The notes: a model not told the origin generated them from the sequence alone. A stretch of 17,806 nt of DNA from CAUJGQ01 sp038325665 (GCA_038325665.1 JBBQJF010000066.1:1-17806), one strand, 5' to 3'; positions 1-7,580 are shown, counted from the first letter of the stretch. Numbers and translations: made by a program.

Positions 1-353
1 AAGCTCCCTTTGCGCCACAGGACCGCCGGCCGCAGCGCCTGCTCGGCCGCGTTGTTGGTCGGGTCCACCCCCGCCACCCCGGCAAACGTCCACAGTGCCG
101 GCCACACCCGCTGGAGGGCGCGGCACAGCGTCTGCGCCACGGGATGACCATGGCTGGCCCCATCCGCCAGTACGGCCGCCATCTCGGCCGCCACCCGCGC
201 GATGGCGGCGTCCCATTCCGCCTGGTCCAGTTCCCCCGCGATGAACCGATGCCACAACTCGAACACCTGCGCGTCGATAGCCAGCAGCCGCTGCCCCACG
301 GGACGCGGCCCCGGCCCGTAATCCACCAGCCGTTGGAAGTCCCGCTTCAGATG
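1..353 (-). pseudogene. IS66-family transposase, C-terminal part (separated by insertion; runs off the left edge)
   Basis: Read on the minus strand from 353, this encodes HLKRDFQRLVDYGPG at the upstream end and DPTNNAAEQALRP near the window edge. These are the IS66 transposase signatures after CWAH and around the last catalytic acidic residue (Glu of NNAAEQ). It has no start codon of its own because the N-terminal part lies at 2343-3302, on the other side of the recombinase element. Joining 2343 directly to 353 gives an unbroken CWAHLKRDF. The gene is therefore split, not decayed, and the last part lies outside the window. In this state the transposase is presumably inactive. Confidence 0.9.
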
Positions 354-371
354 CACCATCCGAACGCAATC
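335..371. other. Left junction (attL-like) of the serine-recombinase element
   Basis: Host transposase sequence ends with CTTCAGA followed by TG at 352-353. The element arm CACCATCCGAACGCAATC then occupies 354-371. The arm is a perfect 18-bp inverted copy of the right-end arm, and TG is the only sequence duplicated at the two junctions. This supports TG as the crossover dinucleotide. Confidence 0.75.
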
Positions 372-2342
372 GCGACCTTACGCGGTACGGTGGTTCTGCC
401 CTTCTACCCCACCACCGCGCCTTACCAGCCCCGCCGCCGCGCGGGAAGCCTGCTGCCGTAGCCCATTGGCCGCATCCTGGACCCTACGGAGGTGCCAGGA
501 TGCCCGATTTGCCTGCTCCGACCCCATCCGGCCGCTGGACGATTCGCTCGATTGTCGTGCGGGTGCGGGATGGGCCGCAGCGCCTCGACCATGCGTATCG
601 CTTACTCCTGGCCGCGCCACCGGCCGCCACGGCCCATGGCGGCCTCACCACGGCCAACAGTTCATCCGGCGCCCAGTTCCTGACCGGTGTCGGGCGCCAC
701 GTCCAGGAGGCCCATGATGCGTGCAGCGATCTATGCCCGCGTCTCGACCGACCGCCAGGAACGGGAGCAGACGATTGACAGTCAGGTGGCGGCCGTCCGG
801 GAGTGGCTCCAGCTTCAGGGCCATGCCGTGGCCGACGAGCACCTCTACCGTGACCAGGGCGTCAGCGGTGCGCGCCTCGACCGGCCGGCCCTCGACCGCT
901 TACGCGACGACGTCCAGGCTGGCCGCGTCGAGCTCATCGCCATCCTCAGCCCCGACCGGCTGGCCCGCAAGTACACCGCCCAGGTGCTCCTGTTGGAGGA
1001 GTTCCGACGCGCCGGCTGCCAGGTCGTCTTCGTCCAGCACCCCATCGGCGACGCTCCCGATGACCAGCTGTTGCTCCAGATCCAGGGCGCCATTGCCGAG
1101 TACGAGCGCGCCGTGCTGGCCGAGCGCTTCCGCCGCGGCAAGCTCCAGAAGGCGCGCGCCGGCCAGGTGGTCTGGAACAAACCCGCCTATGGCTACCGGT
1201 ATGTTCCCAAACGGGATGGCTGCCCCGGTCAACTGGTCATCGATGACGCCGAGGCGGCCATCGTCCGCATGCTCTATCGGTGGCTCATCGACGAGCGGCT
1301 GAGCGTTCGCCAGATCCTCAAGCGGCTGCTCGCCGGACCGTGGCGGCCACGCTCGGGCAAGCCGCACTGGTCGGCGGCCACCGTCCACCACATCCTGGCC
1401 GACCCGATCTACACCGGCATGGCATACGTCAACCGCTACGCCTACACCGCGCCGGTCAAGCCCCGCCTGCCGGACAGCCCGCGTGCCCGCGAGGCCTCCT
1501 GTCGCCATCTCAAGCCGCCCGAGGAGTGGATCGCCATCGCCGTCCCGGCCATCATCGACCAGGCCACCCATGATCGGGCCCAGGCGCAACTGGCCCGCAA
1601 CAGCGCCCTGTCCTTCCGCAACAATACAAAGCACACCTATCTGCTGCGCTGCTTGCTGACCTGCGCTCACTGTGGGCTGGCCATGTTCGGCGTCACCCAG
1701 CGCACAGGCAAGGAGGGGCGGGTGCGCCGCACCTACCAGTGCCACGGCAAGGACCCGGTCGTGCGCCCGCGCGACGCGCCGTGTCCGCGCCGGGCCGTCA
1801 AGGCCGAGGAGCTGGAAGCCGCCGTCTGGGCGCACGTCACGCAGCTGCTGGAGGAGCCGGCTCGGCTGCTGGCCCAGTTCGAGCGCTACGCCCAACTGGT
1901 CGTCGAGGGTGATGCCCACGAGCAGGCCGAGACCCGGCAGCTGACCGCGCGGCTGGCCCGGCTCGACCGGGAGCAGCGCCGCCTGCTCGACGCCTATCAA
2001 GCTGAGGTCATCAGCCTGCCGGAGTTGGCCGAGCGGCGGCAGCACCTGCACCTGCAGCGGCAGGCGCTGGAGACCCAGCGCGAGCAGCAGGCCGGGCTGC
2101 GCCGGGAGCGCGCCCAAGCCCACGAGGTGCTGACGGATCTGACCGCCTTCTGCGAGCGGGTCCGGAGCCGGCTGGGCGAGGCGACGCTGGCCGAGCGCCA
2201 GGCCATCCTGCCACTGCTCATTGAGCGTATCATCGTCGGTGACGACACGTTGGAGGTCCGCCATGTCATCCCTTTACGTGGCCCCGATTCGGACTCGGCC
2301 CGACCTGGCCCGCCCGGCGACGGATTGCGTTCGGATGGTGTG
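354..2342 (+). mobile_element. Small integrative element carrying a large serine recombinase, inserted in an IS66 transposase gene
   Basis: The element begins with CACCATCCGAACGCAATC (354-371) and ends with its exact reverse complement (2323-2340). TG flanks it on both sides (352-353 and 2341-2342). Removing one TG plus the 1,987 bases between the two copies fuses the transposase to an uninterrupted CWAHLKRDF. An inserted unit bounded by a two-base core with inverted arms matches the serine-integrase architecture of attL and attR, in which attP is two inverted arms around a central dinucleotide. The only recognisable gene is the recombinase at 717, with a possible small ORF at 500. No cargo is seen. 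The coordinates include one copy of TG. The alternative reading is a transposon-like element with terminal repeats and a 2-bp target duplication, but the serine recombinase favours the att interpretation. Confidence 0.85.
500..778 (+). CDS. Possible small protein upstream of and overlapping the serine recombinase
   Basis: This 92-residue frame starts at ATG 500 after a good ribosome binding site (GGAGG at 487-491, 8 bases upstream). It overlaps the recombinase start at 717 by 62 bases. The protein has a plausible helix (IRSIVVRVRDGPQRLDHAY) followed by an Ala/Gly/Ser-rich tail, and I do not recognise the family. It lies wholly inside the element and would be the first gene read before the recombinase, which suggests an element-encoded accessory protein such as a directionality or regulatory factor. 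That role is inference only. The overlap means the end of the frame may be a shadow of the recombinase gene, and in GC-rich DNA such frames can arise by chance. Confidence 0.35.
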   Translation: MPDLPAPTPSGRWTIRSIVVRVRDGPQRLDHAYRLLLAAPPAATAHGGLTTANSSSGAQFLTGVGRHVQEAHDACSDLCPRLDRPPGTGADD

Positions 2343-2672
2343 CGCCCAGCAGACCTGGCGCTGCTCCACCGGCAGCCAGCCGGACGCCGCGAACCGGTCC
2401 GACCCCACGATGCCGGTCCATGCGGGCCCGACCATCTCGCGAGCGACGGCCCCACTGCGGCGGCGGTCGATGCAGAACACCGTCACCTGCGCCGTGACCA
2501 TCGTCCACAGCCAGGCCCGCGTCCGCCCCTGGCGCCATCCGGTCTCATCCAGGTTCGCCACCGGTGCCTGCTGGGCGGCCCTCCGCGCCTCGGCCACCAC
2601 CGGCGCCAACGCCCGGCTCATCGCCTGTTCCATCGCGCTCACCGACCCGACGGAGACGGGTGCGCCGAATAG
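717..2672 (+). CDS. Large serine recombinase (site-specific integrase), C-terminus fused by read-through into the target gene
   Basis: It catalyses site-specific DNA strand exchange. The N-terminal resolvase domain (about 1-150) has YARVSTDRQ with nucleophile Ser10 and Arg8, plus SPDRLAR near 78-84. A recombinase domain (about 155-290) contains WNKPAYGY and ILADPIYTG. A zinc ribbon (about 309-360) has CAHCG, then YQC and PCPRR. A coiled-coil segment (about 375-475) follows, and the family-typical end LIERIIVGDDTLEVRHVIPL falls near residue 520. I chose ATG 717 because AGGAGG at 705-710 is 6 bases away and MRAAIYARVST is the usual family N-terminus; ATG 714 and GTG 687 are in frame but less well placed. 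The element ends at codon 542. The remaining roughly 110 residues are translated from the antisense strand of the split transposase and are not native to the element. Confidence 0.92.
   Translation: MRAAIYARVSTDRQEREQTIDSQVAAVREWLQLQGHAVADEHLYRDQGVSGARLDRPALDRLRDDVQAGRVELIAILSPDRLARKYTAQVLLLEEFRRAGCQVVFVQHPIGDAPDDQLLLQIQGAIAEYERAVLAERFRRGKLQKARAGQVVWNKPAYGYRYVPKRDGCPGQLVIDDAEAAIVRMLYRWLIDERLSVRQILKRLLAGPWRPRSGKPHWSAATVHHILADPIYTGMAYVNRYAYTAPVKPRLPDSPRAREASCRHLKPPEEWIAIAVPAIIDQATHDRAQAQLARNSALSFRNNTKHTYLLRCLLTCAHCGLAMFGVTQRTGKEGRVRRTYQCHGKDPVVRPRDAPCPRRAVKAEELEAAVWAHVTQLLEEPARLLAQFERYAQLVVEGDAHEQAETRQLTARLARLDREQRRLLDAYQAEVISLPELAERRQHLHLQRQALETQREQQAGLRRERAQAHEVLTDLTAFCERVRSRLGEATLAERQAILPLLIERIIVGDDTLEVRHVIPLRGPDSDSARPGPPGDGLRSDGVRPADLALLHRQPAGRREPVRPHDAGPCGPDHLASDGPTAAAVDAEHRHLRRDHRPQPGPRPPLAPSGLIQVRHRCLLGGPPRLGHHRRQRPAHRLFHRAHRPDGDGCAE
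2323..2360. other. Right junction (attR-like) of the serine-recombinase element
   Basis: The element arm at 2323-2340 (GATTGCGTTCGGATGGTG) is followed by TG at 2341-2342 and then host transposase sequence CGCCCAGCAGACC. The deduced empty site is CTTCAGATGCGCCCAG, which codes on the minus strand for the IS66 CWAHLK motif. The deduced circular site is the two 18-bp arms facing each other around TG. Confidence 0.75.
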
Positions 2673-3302
2673 ATCGGCCGCACACTGCGCCGCTTCCCGC
2701 TTACTGAGGCGGTACCGCCCCGTCACGAGCGTGAGGATCGCCTGCAACACCGGGCCGAATGGTCCCACCGGGACCCGCTCCGGCAAACGGGCACGCTCAC
2801 GCGTGCCCGACGCCGCGCAGCGCCGCCCCGCCAGTTGGTACTCCGTGACGGTCGCGCATACCGGGGGGACGTCGGTCACCTGATGGCGGATGTCGGCCGG
2901 GTCATCCGGCCCCGCATCGACGCGCAGCGCCTGTCCGCACCCGACACATGGCCCCGGCAGCACCCGCCGGACCTCGTCCACCTCCGCCAGCCGCCGGAGC
3001 GCGCGGAAGGTCCCCGGGTGGCCGGGTTGGCCCCCCGCCCGCCGCCGCCCGGCGACCGGCGGCGCAGACGGGCGCTGGCCCGGAGGGTCCGAGGACGGGG
3101 GGCGCGAGCTATTGCCGGAGTGCTGTCCCAGGCGCGCTTCCAACTCCGCCACCCGCACCTGCAACGCGGTGACCTCCGCGGAGACCACCCCCATGGCCCG
3201 TCCCGTGGTCTCTAGCGCCGCTTCCAGCGTGGCGATGTACGCCTGCACCGTCGGTGGCAGGATGGCGCGGAGTGCGGGTGGCAGCATCGAACCGTCCGTC
3301 AT
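2343..3302 (-). pseudogene. IS66-family transposase, N-terminal part (interrupted after the CWAH motif)
   Basis: The minus-strand protein has an N-terminal helical segment (about 20-60), the IS66 hallmark LGQHSGNSSRPPSSD at 58-72 and the GGQPGHPG motif at about 90-97. A zinc-binding segment with CVGCG follows near 119. Two catalytic acidic residues of the DDE domain are visible: Asp252 in NLDETGW and Asp302 in GSDRF. The native frame stops being transposase at His321, where the element begins. The open frame then runs a further 21 codons through the element arm to 2274. The catalytic Glu is encoded in the separated 3' part at 1-353, so neither fragment can make a complete DDE active site. Confidence 0.92.
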
Positions 3303-3369
3303 GCCTGCACCTTACTCCCCTTCCCCGATGCCGGCGACCCGCCCCTCGCCAGGGACTGAACGCTTATGA

Positions 3370-3741
3370 AATGTCTATGCTGAATCTCGAAACCGCGCGG
3401 AAGACGCAACCCTACAACTGGAATACCAACGACTTCAGATCGAGGGCACGGCATTCCAAGCACCGACCTGGTTCCGTTACCAGCTTGGACCGCATATCAC
3501 CTTCCATGACAAACACGACAATGTGGCTGGCCTGCAGCTCATCGACATTCTGTTGAAGGCCGTCGCCGAGAAGCTCAATGCACCGGCGACACATCCACTC
3601 CGATGGGGGACTGCCCGACGGAAGCTTTATGATAAAGGGCAGGGCAGAATTCAGGGATGGGGTCTGAAGGTCTTCCCACATTCTGACGAACTGTTTGCCG
3701 CGATGCTTGGAGAAGAACATAAAACAAGGGACGCCCCGTAG
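3370..3741 (+). pseudogene. DUF3800-domain protein, 3' remnant
   Basis: Reading the plus strand from 3370 gives 123 codons that match the C-terminal half of DUF3800 proteins, a family with an RNase H-like fold often found near mobile DNA. AESRNRAED lies close to the start, DNVAGLQLIDILL in the middle and GWGLKVFP near the end, in the family order. A TGA at 3367-3369 precedes it and no N-terminal half exists upstream, where the IS66 element sits. Family members are usually over 200 residues, so roughly the first half is missing. The likely cause is IS66 insertion followed by loss of the 5' part. No start codon with a good ribosome binding site keeps the conserved start of the fragment, so it is probably not expressed as a functional protein. 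Confidence 0.75.
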
Positions 3742-3752
3742 AACGTCCCCTG
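3721..3752 (-). terminator. Intrinsic terminator downstream of the sigma factor gene
   Basis: On the minus strand CAGGGGACG, a 10-base loop and CGTCCCTTG form a 9-bp stem with one G-T pair. The stem is followed directly by TTTTA. It lies about 150 bases after the sigma factor stop codon and overlaps the last codons of the convergent DUF3800 remnant. Confidence 0.6.
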
Positions 3753-3899
3753 CCGACCGAGCAAAGTAGCGCGGTCTCCACTATGAGTATCGGATCGGAG
3801 CCATTCGCTGTCAACTTCTGTTGACCGCGGTGTCACCGAAAGCTACCCGTATGACGGTTGACCTTAGCCTCCGCATCGATGCTGCCGTATTGCCGCTCG

Positions 3900-5315
3900 T
3901 TAGTCGAGAAAGTCCTTGAGCGTGTGGCTGCGGCTCGGATGGCGGAGGGTCCGGAGGGCCTTCGCCTCGATCTGGCGGATGCGCTCGCGGGTGACGCCGA
4001 GGTCACGCCCGACCTCTTCGAGGGTGCGGGCGCGGCCGTCCTCCAGGCCGAAGCGCAGGGTCAGCACCCGCCGCTCGCGGTCGGTGAGCGTGCTCAGCGC
4101 CTTGGCGATGTGAATCTTCATCAGGTTGTGCGTCGCCGCCTCGACCGGGGCGATCGCATTTTCGTCCTGGACGAAGTCGCCAAGCGACGACTCATCCTCG
4201 TCGCCCACCGGCGTCTCAAGTGATACCGTCTCTTGCGCCGACCGCAGCACCTCGGCCACCCGCTCCGCGGGCAGCTCCATCACGCGGCCGATCTCCTCGA
4301 AGGTCGGCTCACGACCGTAATGCTGCACGAGCTGCCGGCTGGTGCGCTGGAGCTTATTCACCAGCTCGACCATGTGGACCGGCATGCGAATCGTGCGACC
4401 GTAATCGGCGATCGCGCGGCTGATCGACTGCCGGATCCACCACGTCGCGTAAGTGCTGAACTTGAAGCCGCGTCGATACTCGAACTTCTGTACCGCGCGC
4501 ATCAGCCCCAGGTTGCCCTCCTGGATCAGGTCGAGCAGCGACAGACCGCGGCCGAGATACTTCTTTGCCACGCTGACCACCAGCCGCAGGTTGGCCTGCG
4601 TGATCTGCCGGTCGGCCTCCTCGCCCATCCGCCGCACGGCGCGGAAATGCGCGTCGAGATCCTTTGCTGGGACGTCAAGGTCGCGCAACGCGGCGGGTAG
4701 CAGGTTGGTGATCACGGAAAGCGTGGTCAACCGCGCCTGCGCCTGGTCGAGTTCAATAGCCATGTCGGTCGCGACCCGCTCGATCAGGTCGGTGGACACC
4801 ATACCGTCAATCAGACTTCGCACCCGTGGGTCATCGACCACGGTGTCCGTGATATCCTCGATACCAGCCATGACCGCGGCCAACGCGAGCACCGGGCGAA
4901 GCGTCGAGAGTTCCATCAAGAGCGCGGCCTGGACCTCATTTGCCGAGGCGCGGCGGCCCGTGCGCTCTCCCAGATCGGCGTCGACCGCTGCCAGCTTACG
5001 CGCCTCTTCCATCCGTCGCGCGAGCCGCTGCTCATCCGCGAAGGCGAGCAGCTTGACCCGCCCAATCTCGCGAAGATACGTACGGACACTGTCATCGGGT
5101 GTGTCGTCGTCGGTGGGCGCGCGGACACTTCGCGCGACAACACCGTCCTCGTCGGGAACACCGGCGTCGTCGTTGATCTCGAATACGGGAACACCAGCCG
5201 CCGCGGGGCGCGTGTCTTCGTCGCGCTCGTCCTCCTCGTCCCAGCGGTCATCCGATGAGGAGTTGGTCGAAACGCCGGCCATGGGCGTCATTGCGTTCTT
5301 TTTTGTACGTGGCAT
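3900..5315 (-). CDS. rpoD: RNA polymerase primary sigma factor (sigma-70 family, RpoD/SigA type)
   Basis: This is the promoter-recognition subunit of RNA polymerase. The N-terminus (about 20-75) is acidic and poorly conserved. Region 1.2 is at 75-105 (DSVRTYLREIG). A non-conserved insert spans about 110-225. Region 2 is at 238-315, with ANLRLVVSVAKKYLGRG, LLDLIQEGNLGLMRAV and the -10-binding FSTYATWWIRQSISRAI. Region 3 is at about 316-395. Region 4, with its helix-turn-helix, is at 405-468 (TLEEVGRDLGVTRERIRQIE). The length of 471 residues fits a group 1 sigma. The start is supported by AGAGG 8 bases before ATG 5315 (minus). Region 2.4 reads IADYGRTIRMPVHM where most primary sigmas have IADQARTIR. 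Assignment to the primary sigma rather than a close group 2 paralogue is likely but not certain. Confidence 0.93.
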   Translation of the reverse strand: MPRTKKNAMTPMAGVSTNSSSDDRWDEEDERDEDTRPAAAGVPVFEINDDAGVPDEDGVVARSVRAPTDDDTPDDSVRTYLREIGRVKLLAFADEQRLARRMEEARKLAAVDADLGERTGRRASANEVQAALLMELSTLRPVLALAAVMAGIEDITDTVVDDPRVRSLIDGMVSTDLIERVATDMAIELDQAQARLTTLSVITNLLPAALRDLDVPAKDLDAHFRAVRRMGEEADRQITQANLRLVVSVAKKYLGRGLSLLDLIQEGNLGLMRAVQKFEYRRGFKFSTYATWWIRQSISRAIADYGRTIRMPVHMVELVNKLQRTSRQLVQHYGREPTFEEIGRVMELPAERVAEVLRSAQETVSLETPVGDEDESSLGDFVQDENAIAPVEAATHNLMKIHIAKALSTLTDRERRVLTLRFGLEDGRARTLEEVGRDLGVTRERIRQIEAKALRTLRHPSRSHTLKDFLD

Positions 5316-5762
5316 CGTCTAACCTCTTAATCTCGCGACCACTCGACTCCCGCACCGCGACCGCGCACCCGCGCGGACATACAACGGCGGTCGCCACATG
5401 CGCGCGCAGGAGCCGCGGGCTGGGGCGATACCGTCTCCGACCAGGTCCAGGGAAGCACGGCTGGAGGGGACAGTAGGACAACTTGAAGTATATGGCCCTG
5501 GAAAATGCAAGTCAAGCCTCTTAGCAAACATTTAACAAATCGTCTGCAAGTCAATTAGGAAGCACTCCGCCCGGTGGATGGCCGAGGCGTGGTATGCTCC
5601 GAGAGCCGGCACGCCCAACAGCCTCCACCGCGTGACCAGCACGGGCACGCGGTGCCCCAGCTCTGCATAAGTGTCCAGCCGACACGTTCGCGGAACCATC
5701 CTCTCGTGGTGGTAGTTCGGTTCCAAACCACGCGTTATGACATCTATTTCGGGAGTCCCGCC
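5316..5762. other. Intergenic region between the sigma factor and DUF2207 genes
   Basis: This 447-bp divergent region contains the sigma factor promoter at 5487-5515 and the long sigma factor leader. The segment around 5480-5560 is clearly AT-richer than its surroundings, as expected of a promoter region. The decamer TTGACTTGCA (minus strand) occurs twice, at 5506-5515 and 5545-5554. Only the first copy has a good -10 at the right distance. I found no convincing plus-strand promoter for DUF2207. Open frames here have no recognisable homology. Confidence 0.6.
5487..5515 (-). promoter_or_regulatory. Sigma-70-type promoter for the sigma factor gene
   Basis: On the minus strand TTGACT (5510-5515) and TATACT (5487-5492) are separated by exactly 17 bases. 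Each hexamer is one mismatch from consensus. Transcription would start near 5480, leaving a leader of about 165 bases before the ATG at 5315. Confidence 0.7.
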
Positions 5763-7580
5763 GTGATCCGTCACCAACGCTCCTTGTGGTGGCCGCACCG
5801 GATCCGACTCGCCGGGGCGGTGCTGCTCGCACTGGCCATGTTGCTGCCGTTCTCAAGTCCTCCGGCCCATGCCGACGAGGGATGGGCGATCACGCGCTTC
5901 GATATCCAAATCGCGATCCAACCGGACGGCAGTCTCAATGTCATCGAGGTGGTCGATGTCGATTTCAGCACGCCGCGCCACGGCATTTTTCGGGACATCC
6001 CGTATATGCTTGAGTACGACCGTGATCATCTCCGCCGGTATGACATCGGGTTGACAGGGGTCATGAACCCGGATGGGCGCGCCATCCCCACACGTACCAG
6101 TCATCCCGGCCGCCTCGTCCGTTTCACAATCGGCGACCCGGATCGCACCGTGTCGGGGGTGCAGAGCTACCACATCCGCTACCGCGTACGCGATGCGCTG
6201 AACGCCTTCCCTGATCACGATGAGCTGTACTGGAACGTTACAGGCGTGTGGCCCGTGCCAGTGTCCACGACCACGGTCACGGTCACGGCTCCTGGTGGGG
6301 GAGTCGGGCAGGCGGCGTGCTACCAGGGAGCGGCCGGCTCCACCGAGCGATGCAGCGTCGGGGCCGGCGCCGGCGCCGCACGATTCGCGGCGACCCGCTT
6401 GCTGCAGGCCGGTGAGCAACTGACGGTCGTGGTCGCGCTGCCGAAGGGAGTTGTTCCGGAGCCAGCGCCGGCGCTGACCGCGAAGCCACGGCGGCCGGCT
6501 GACTACTTCGAGCGTACCTCACCCATCCTCGCCGCCGCCGCACTAATGACGGCGACGGCGTTCGGCGGCCTCGGGTTGCTGTGGTGGAGGGTGGGGCGCG
6601 ACCGTCGCTACACCACGCTCAACTACCTGACCGACGATCCGCACGAGGAGAGCCGCCTGCCGTTCTCGCACGAGCCGGTCGTGGTCGAATTCGAGCCGCC
6701 CGATGATCTGCGCCCCGCTCAACTCGGTCTGCTGATCGACGAGCGCGCCGACACGCTCGACCTCACCGCCACGATCGTGGACCTGGCCGTGCGTGGATAT
6801 GTGCGCATCACCGAGATCCCCAAGACGGGGCTGTTTGGCAAAAAGGACTGGCGGCTTGAGCGTTTGAAGGACGCGGACGACGCCTTACTCGAGTACGAGC
6901 AGGTGATCCTCACCGGACTTTTCCATAAGGGTTCACCGGTGGAGATGTCGGACCTCAAGACTCAGGTTCGCACCTATCTCACGAAGGCGCAGGGCGCCCT
7001 ATATCGCGATGCGACGCGCCGCGGCTGGTTCGTGCGTAATCCGGCCAGCGTGCGCTCCTGGTACATGGTCGCCGGATTTGGCGTGGCGGCGGCCGGCGGC
7101 GGATTGATGTATCTGTTCGGCCGCCAGTGGGGCGCCGCGCTGGCGGCCGCTCCACTCATCCTCGCCGGCCTGGCGCTGGCGGCTCTTGCCAATGCCATGC
7201 CCCGCCGCGCCGCCGCCGGGCGCGAGTTGTTCCGCCGCGGCCTCGGCTTCCGCCGCTACATCGACACGGCGGAGAAGAGCCGCCACGAGTTCAACGAGCG
7301 GTCAATGATATTTGCCCGCTATCTGCCGTACGCGATCGTCTACGGCTTGGTCGATCGCTGGGCGCGGGCCTTCCGTGACATTGATGCTCAGGCCGCGACC
7401 GTCGGTTGGTACGCCGGCTCGTCGGCCTTCAGCGCGTCGTCATTTTCCCGTGACCTCCAGGATTTCTCCGGCGCGGTGTCCACCACGATTAGCAGCACGC
7501 CGGGTGGCTCGGGCGGCTCGGGCTTTTCCGGCGGGTCGGCTGGTGGTGGTGGCGGCGGCGGTGGCGGCGGAAGCTGGTAG
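5763..7580 (+). CDS. DUF2207-domain membrane protein
   Basis: This is a 605-residue envelope protein of unknown biochemical role. A signal peptide runs to about residue 37, with basic start MIRHQR, a hydrophobic core and AHA before DEGW. An extracytoplasmic DUF2207 domain follows, including DGSLNVIEVVDVDF and HGIFRDIP. One membrane segment lies at about 253-275 and two adjacent ones at about 433-475. The C-terminus is a Ser/Gly tail ending GGGGSW, which is typical of the family. I chose GTG 5763 because GGGAG at 5751-5755 is well spaced and it gives a clean signal peptide; the open frame extends to 5574 but that extension lacks secretion features. It is followed after 56 bases by a lemA gene, the usual partner of DUF2207, so the two probably form an operon. 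Confidence 0.9.
   Translation: MIRHQRSLWWPHRIRLAGAVLLALAMLLPFSSPPAHADEGWAITRFDIQIAIQPDGSLNVIEVVDVDFSTPRHGIFRDIPYMLEYDRDHLRRYDIGLTGVMNPDGRAIPTRTSHPGRLVRFTIGDPDRTVSGVQSYHIRYRVRDALNAFPDHDELYWNVTGVWPVPVSTTTVTVTAPGGGVGQAACYQGAAGSTERCSVGAGAGAARFAATRLLQAGEQLTVVVALPKGVVPEPAPALTAKPRRPADYFERTSPILAAAALMTATAFGGLGLLWWRVGRDRRYTTLNYLTDDPHEESRLPFSHEPVVVEFEPPDDLRPAQLGLLIDERADTLDLTATIVDLAVRGYVRITEIPKTGLFGKKDWRLERLKDADDALLEYEQVILTGLFHKGSPVEMSDLKTQVRTYLTKAQGALYRDATRRGWFVRNPASVRSWYMVAGFGVAAAGGGLMYLFGRQWGAALAAAPLILAGLALAALANAMPRRAAAGRELFRRGLGFRRYIDTAEKSRHEFNERSMIFARYLPYAIVYGLVDRWARAFRDIDAQAATVGWYAGSSAFSASSFSRDLQDFSGAVSTTISSTPGGSGGSGFSGGSAGGGGGGGGGGSW

Larger units (their letters stand above)
1..3370 (-). mobile_element. 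IS66-family insertion sequence, interrupted by a serine-recombinase element
   Basis: The two transposase parts (2343-3302 and 1-353) belong to one tnpC-type IS66 transposase on the minus strand. The left end of the IS lies outside the window. The right end must fall between the transposase start at 3302 and the truncated DUF3800 homology that begins near 3370. I could not identify the terminal inverted repeat or target duplication with only one end visible, so the 3370 boundary is approximate. No tnpA or tnpB homologue is seen, which fits the single-gene subgroup of IS66, though such genes could lie off the left edge. Confidence 0.7.

Noticed and set aside
378..842. Several open frames on both strands in the leader of the recombinase element
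   Set aside because: Only the frame starting at 500 has a good ribosome binding site; the others are overlapping frames expected in GC-rich DNA.
900..2264. A 454-codon open frame on the minus strand across the recombinase gene
   Set aside because: It is the antisense shadow of the recombinase, with no domain pattern; the plus-strand protein has every family motif.
354..2340. Interpretation as a classical DDE transposon with terminal inverted repeats
   Set aside because: The only enzyme is a large serine recombinase, and the junctions share just a dinucleotide, as expected for serine-integrase crossover.
3312..3315. TTAC near the transposase start as the IS66 terminus
   Set aside because: It lies only about ten bases from the start codon, leaving no room for an end sequence and promoter; the true end is more likely nearer 3340-3370.
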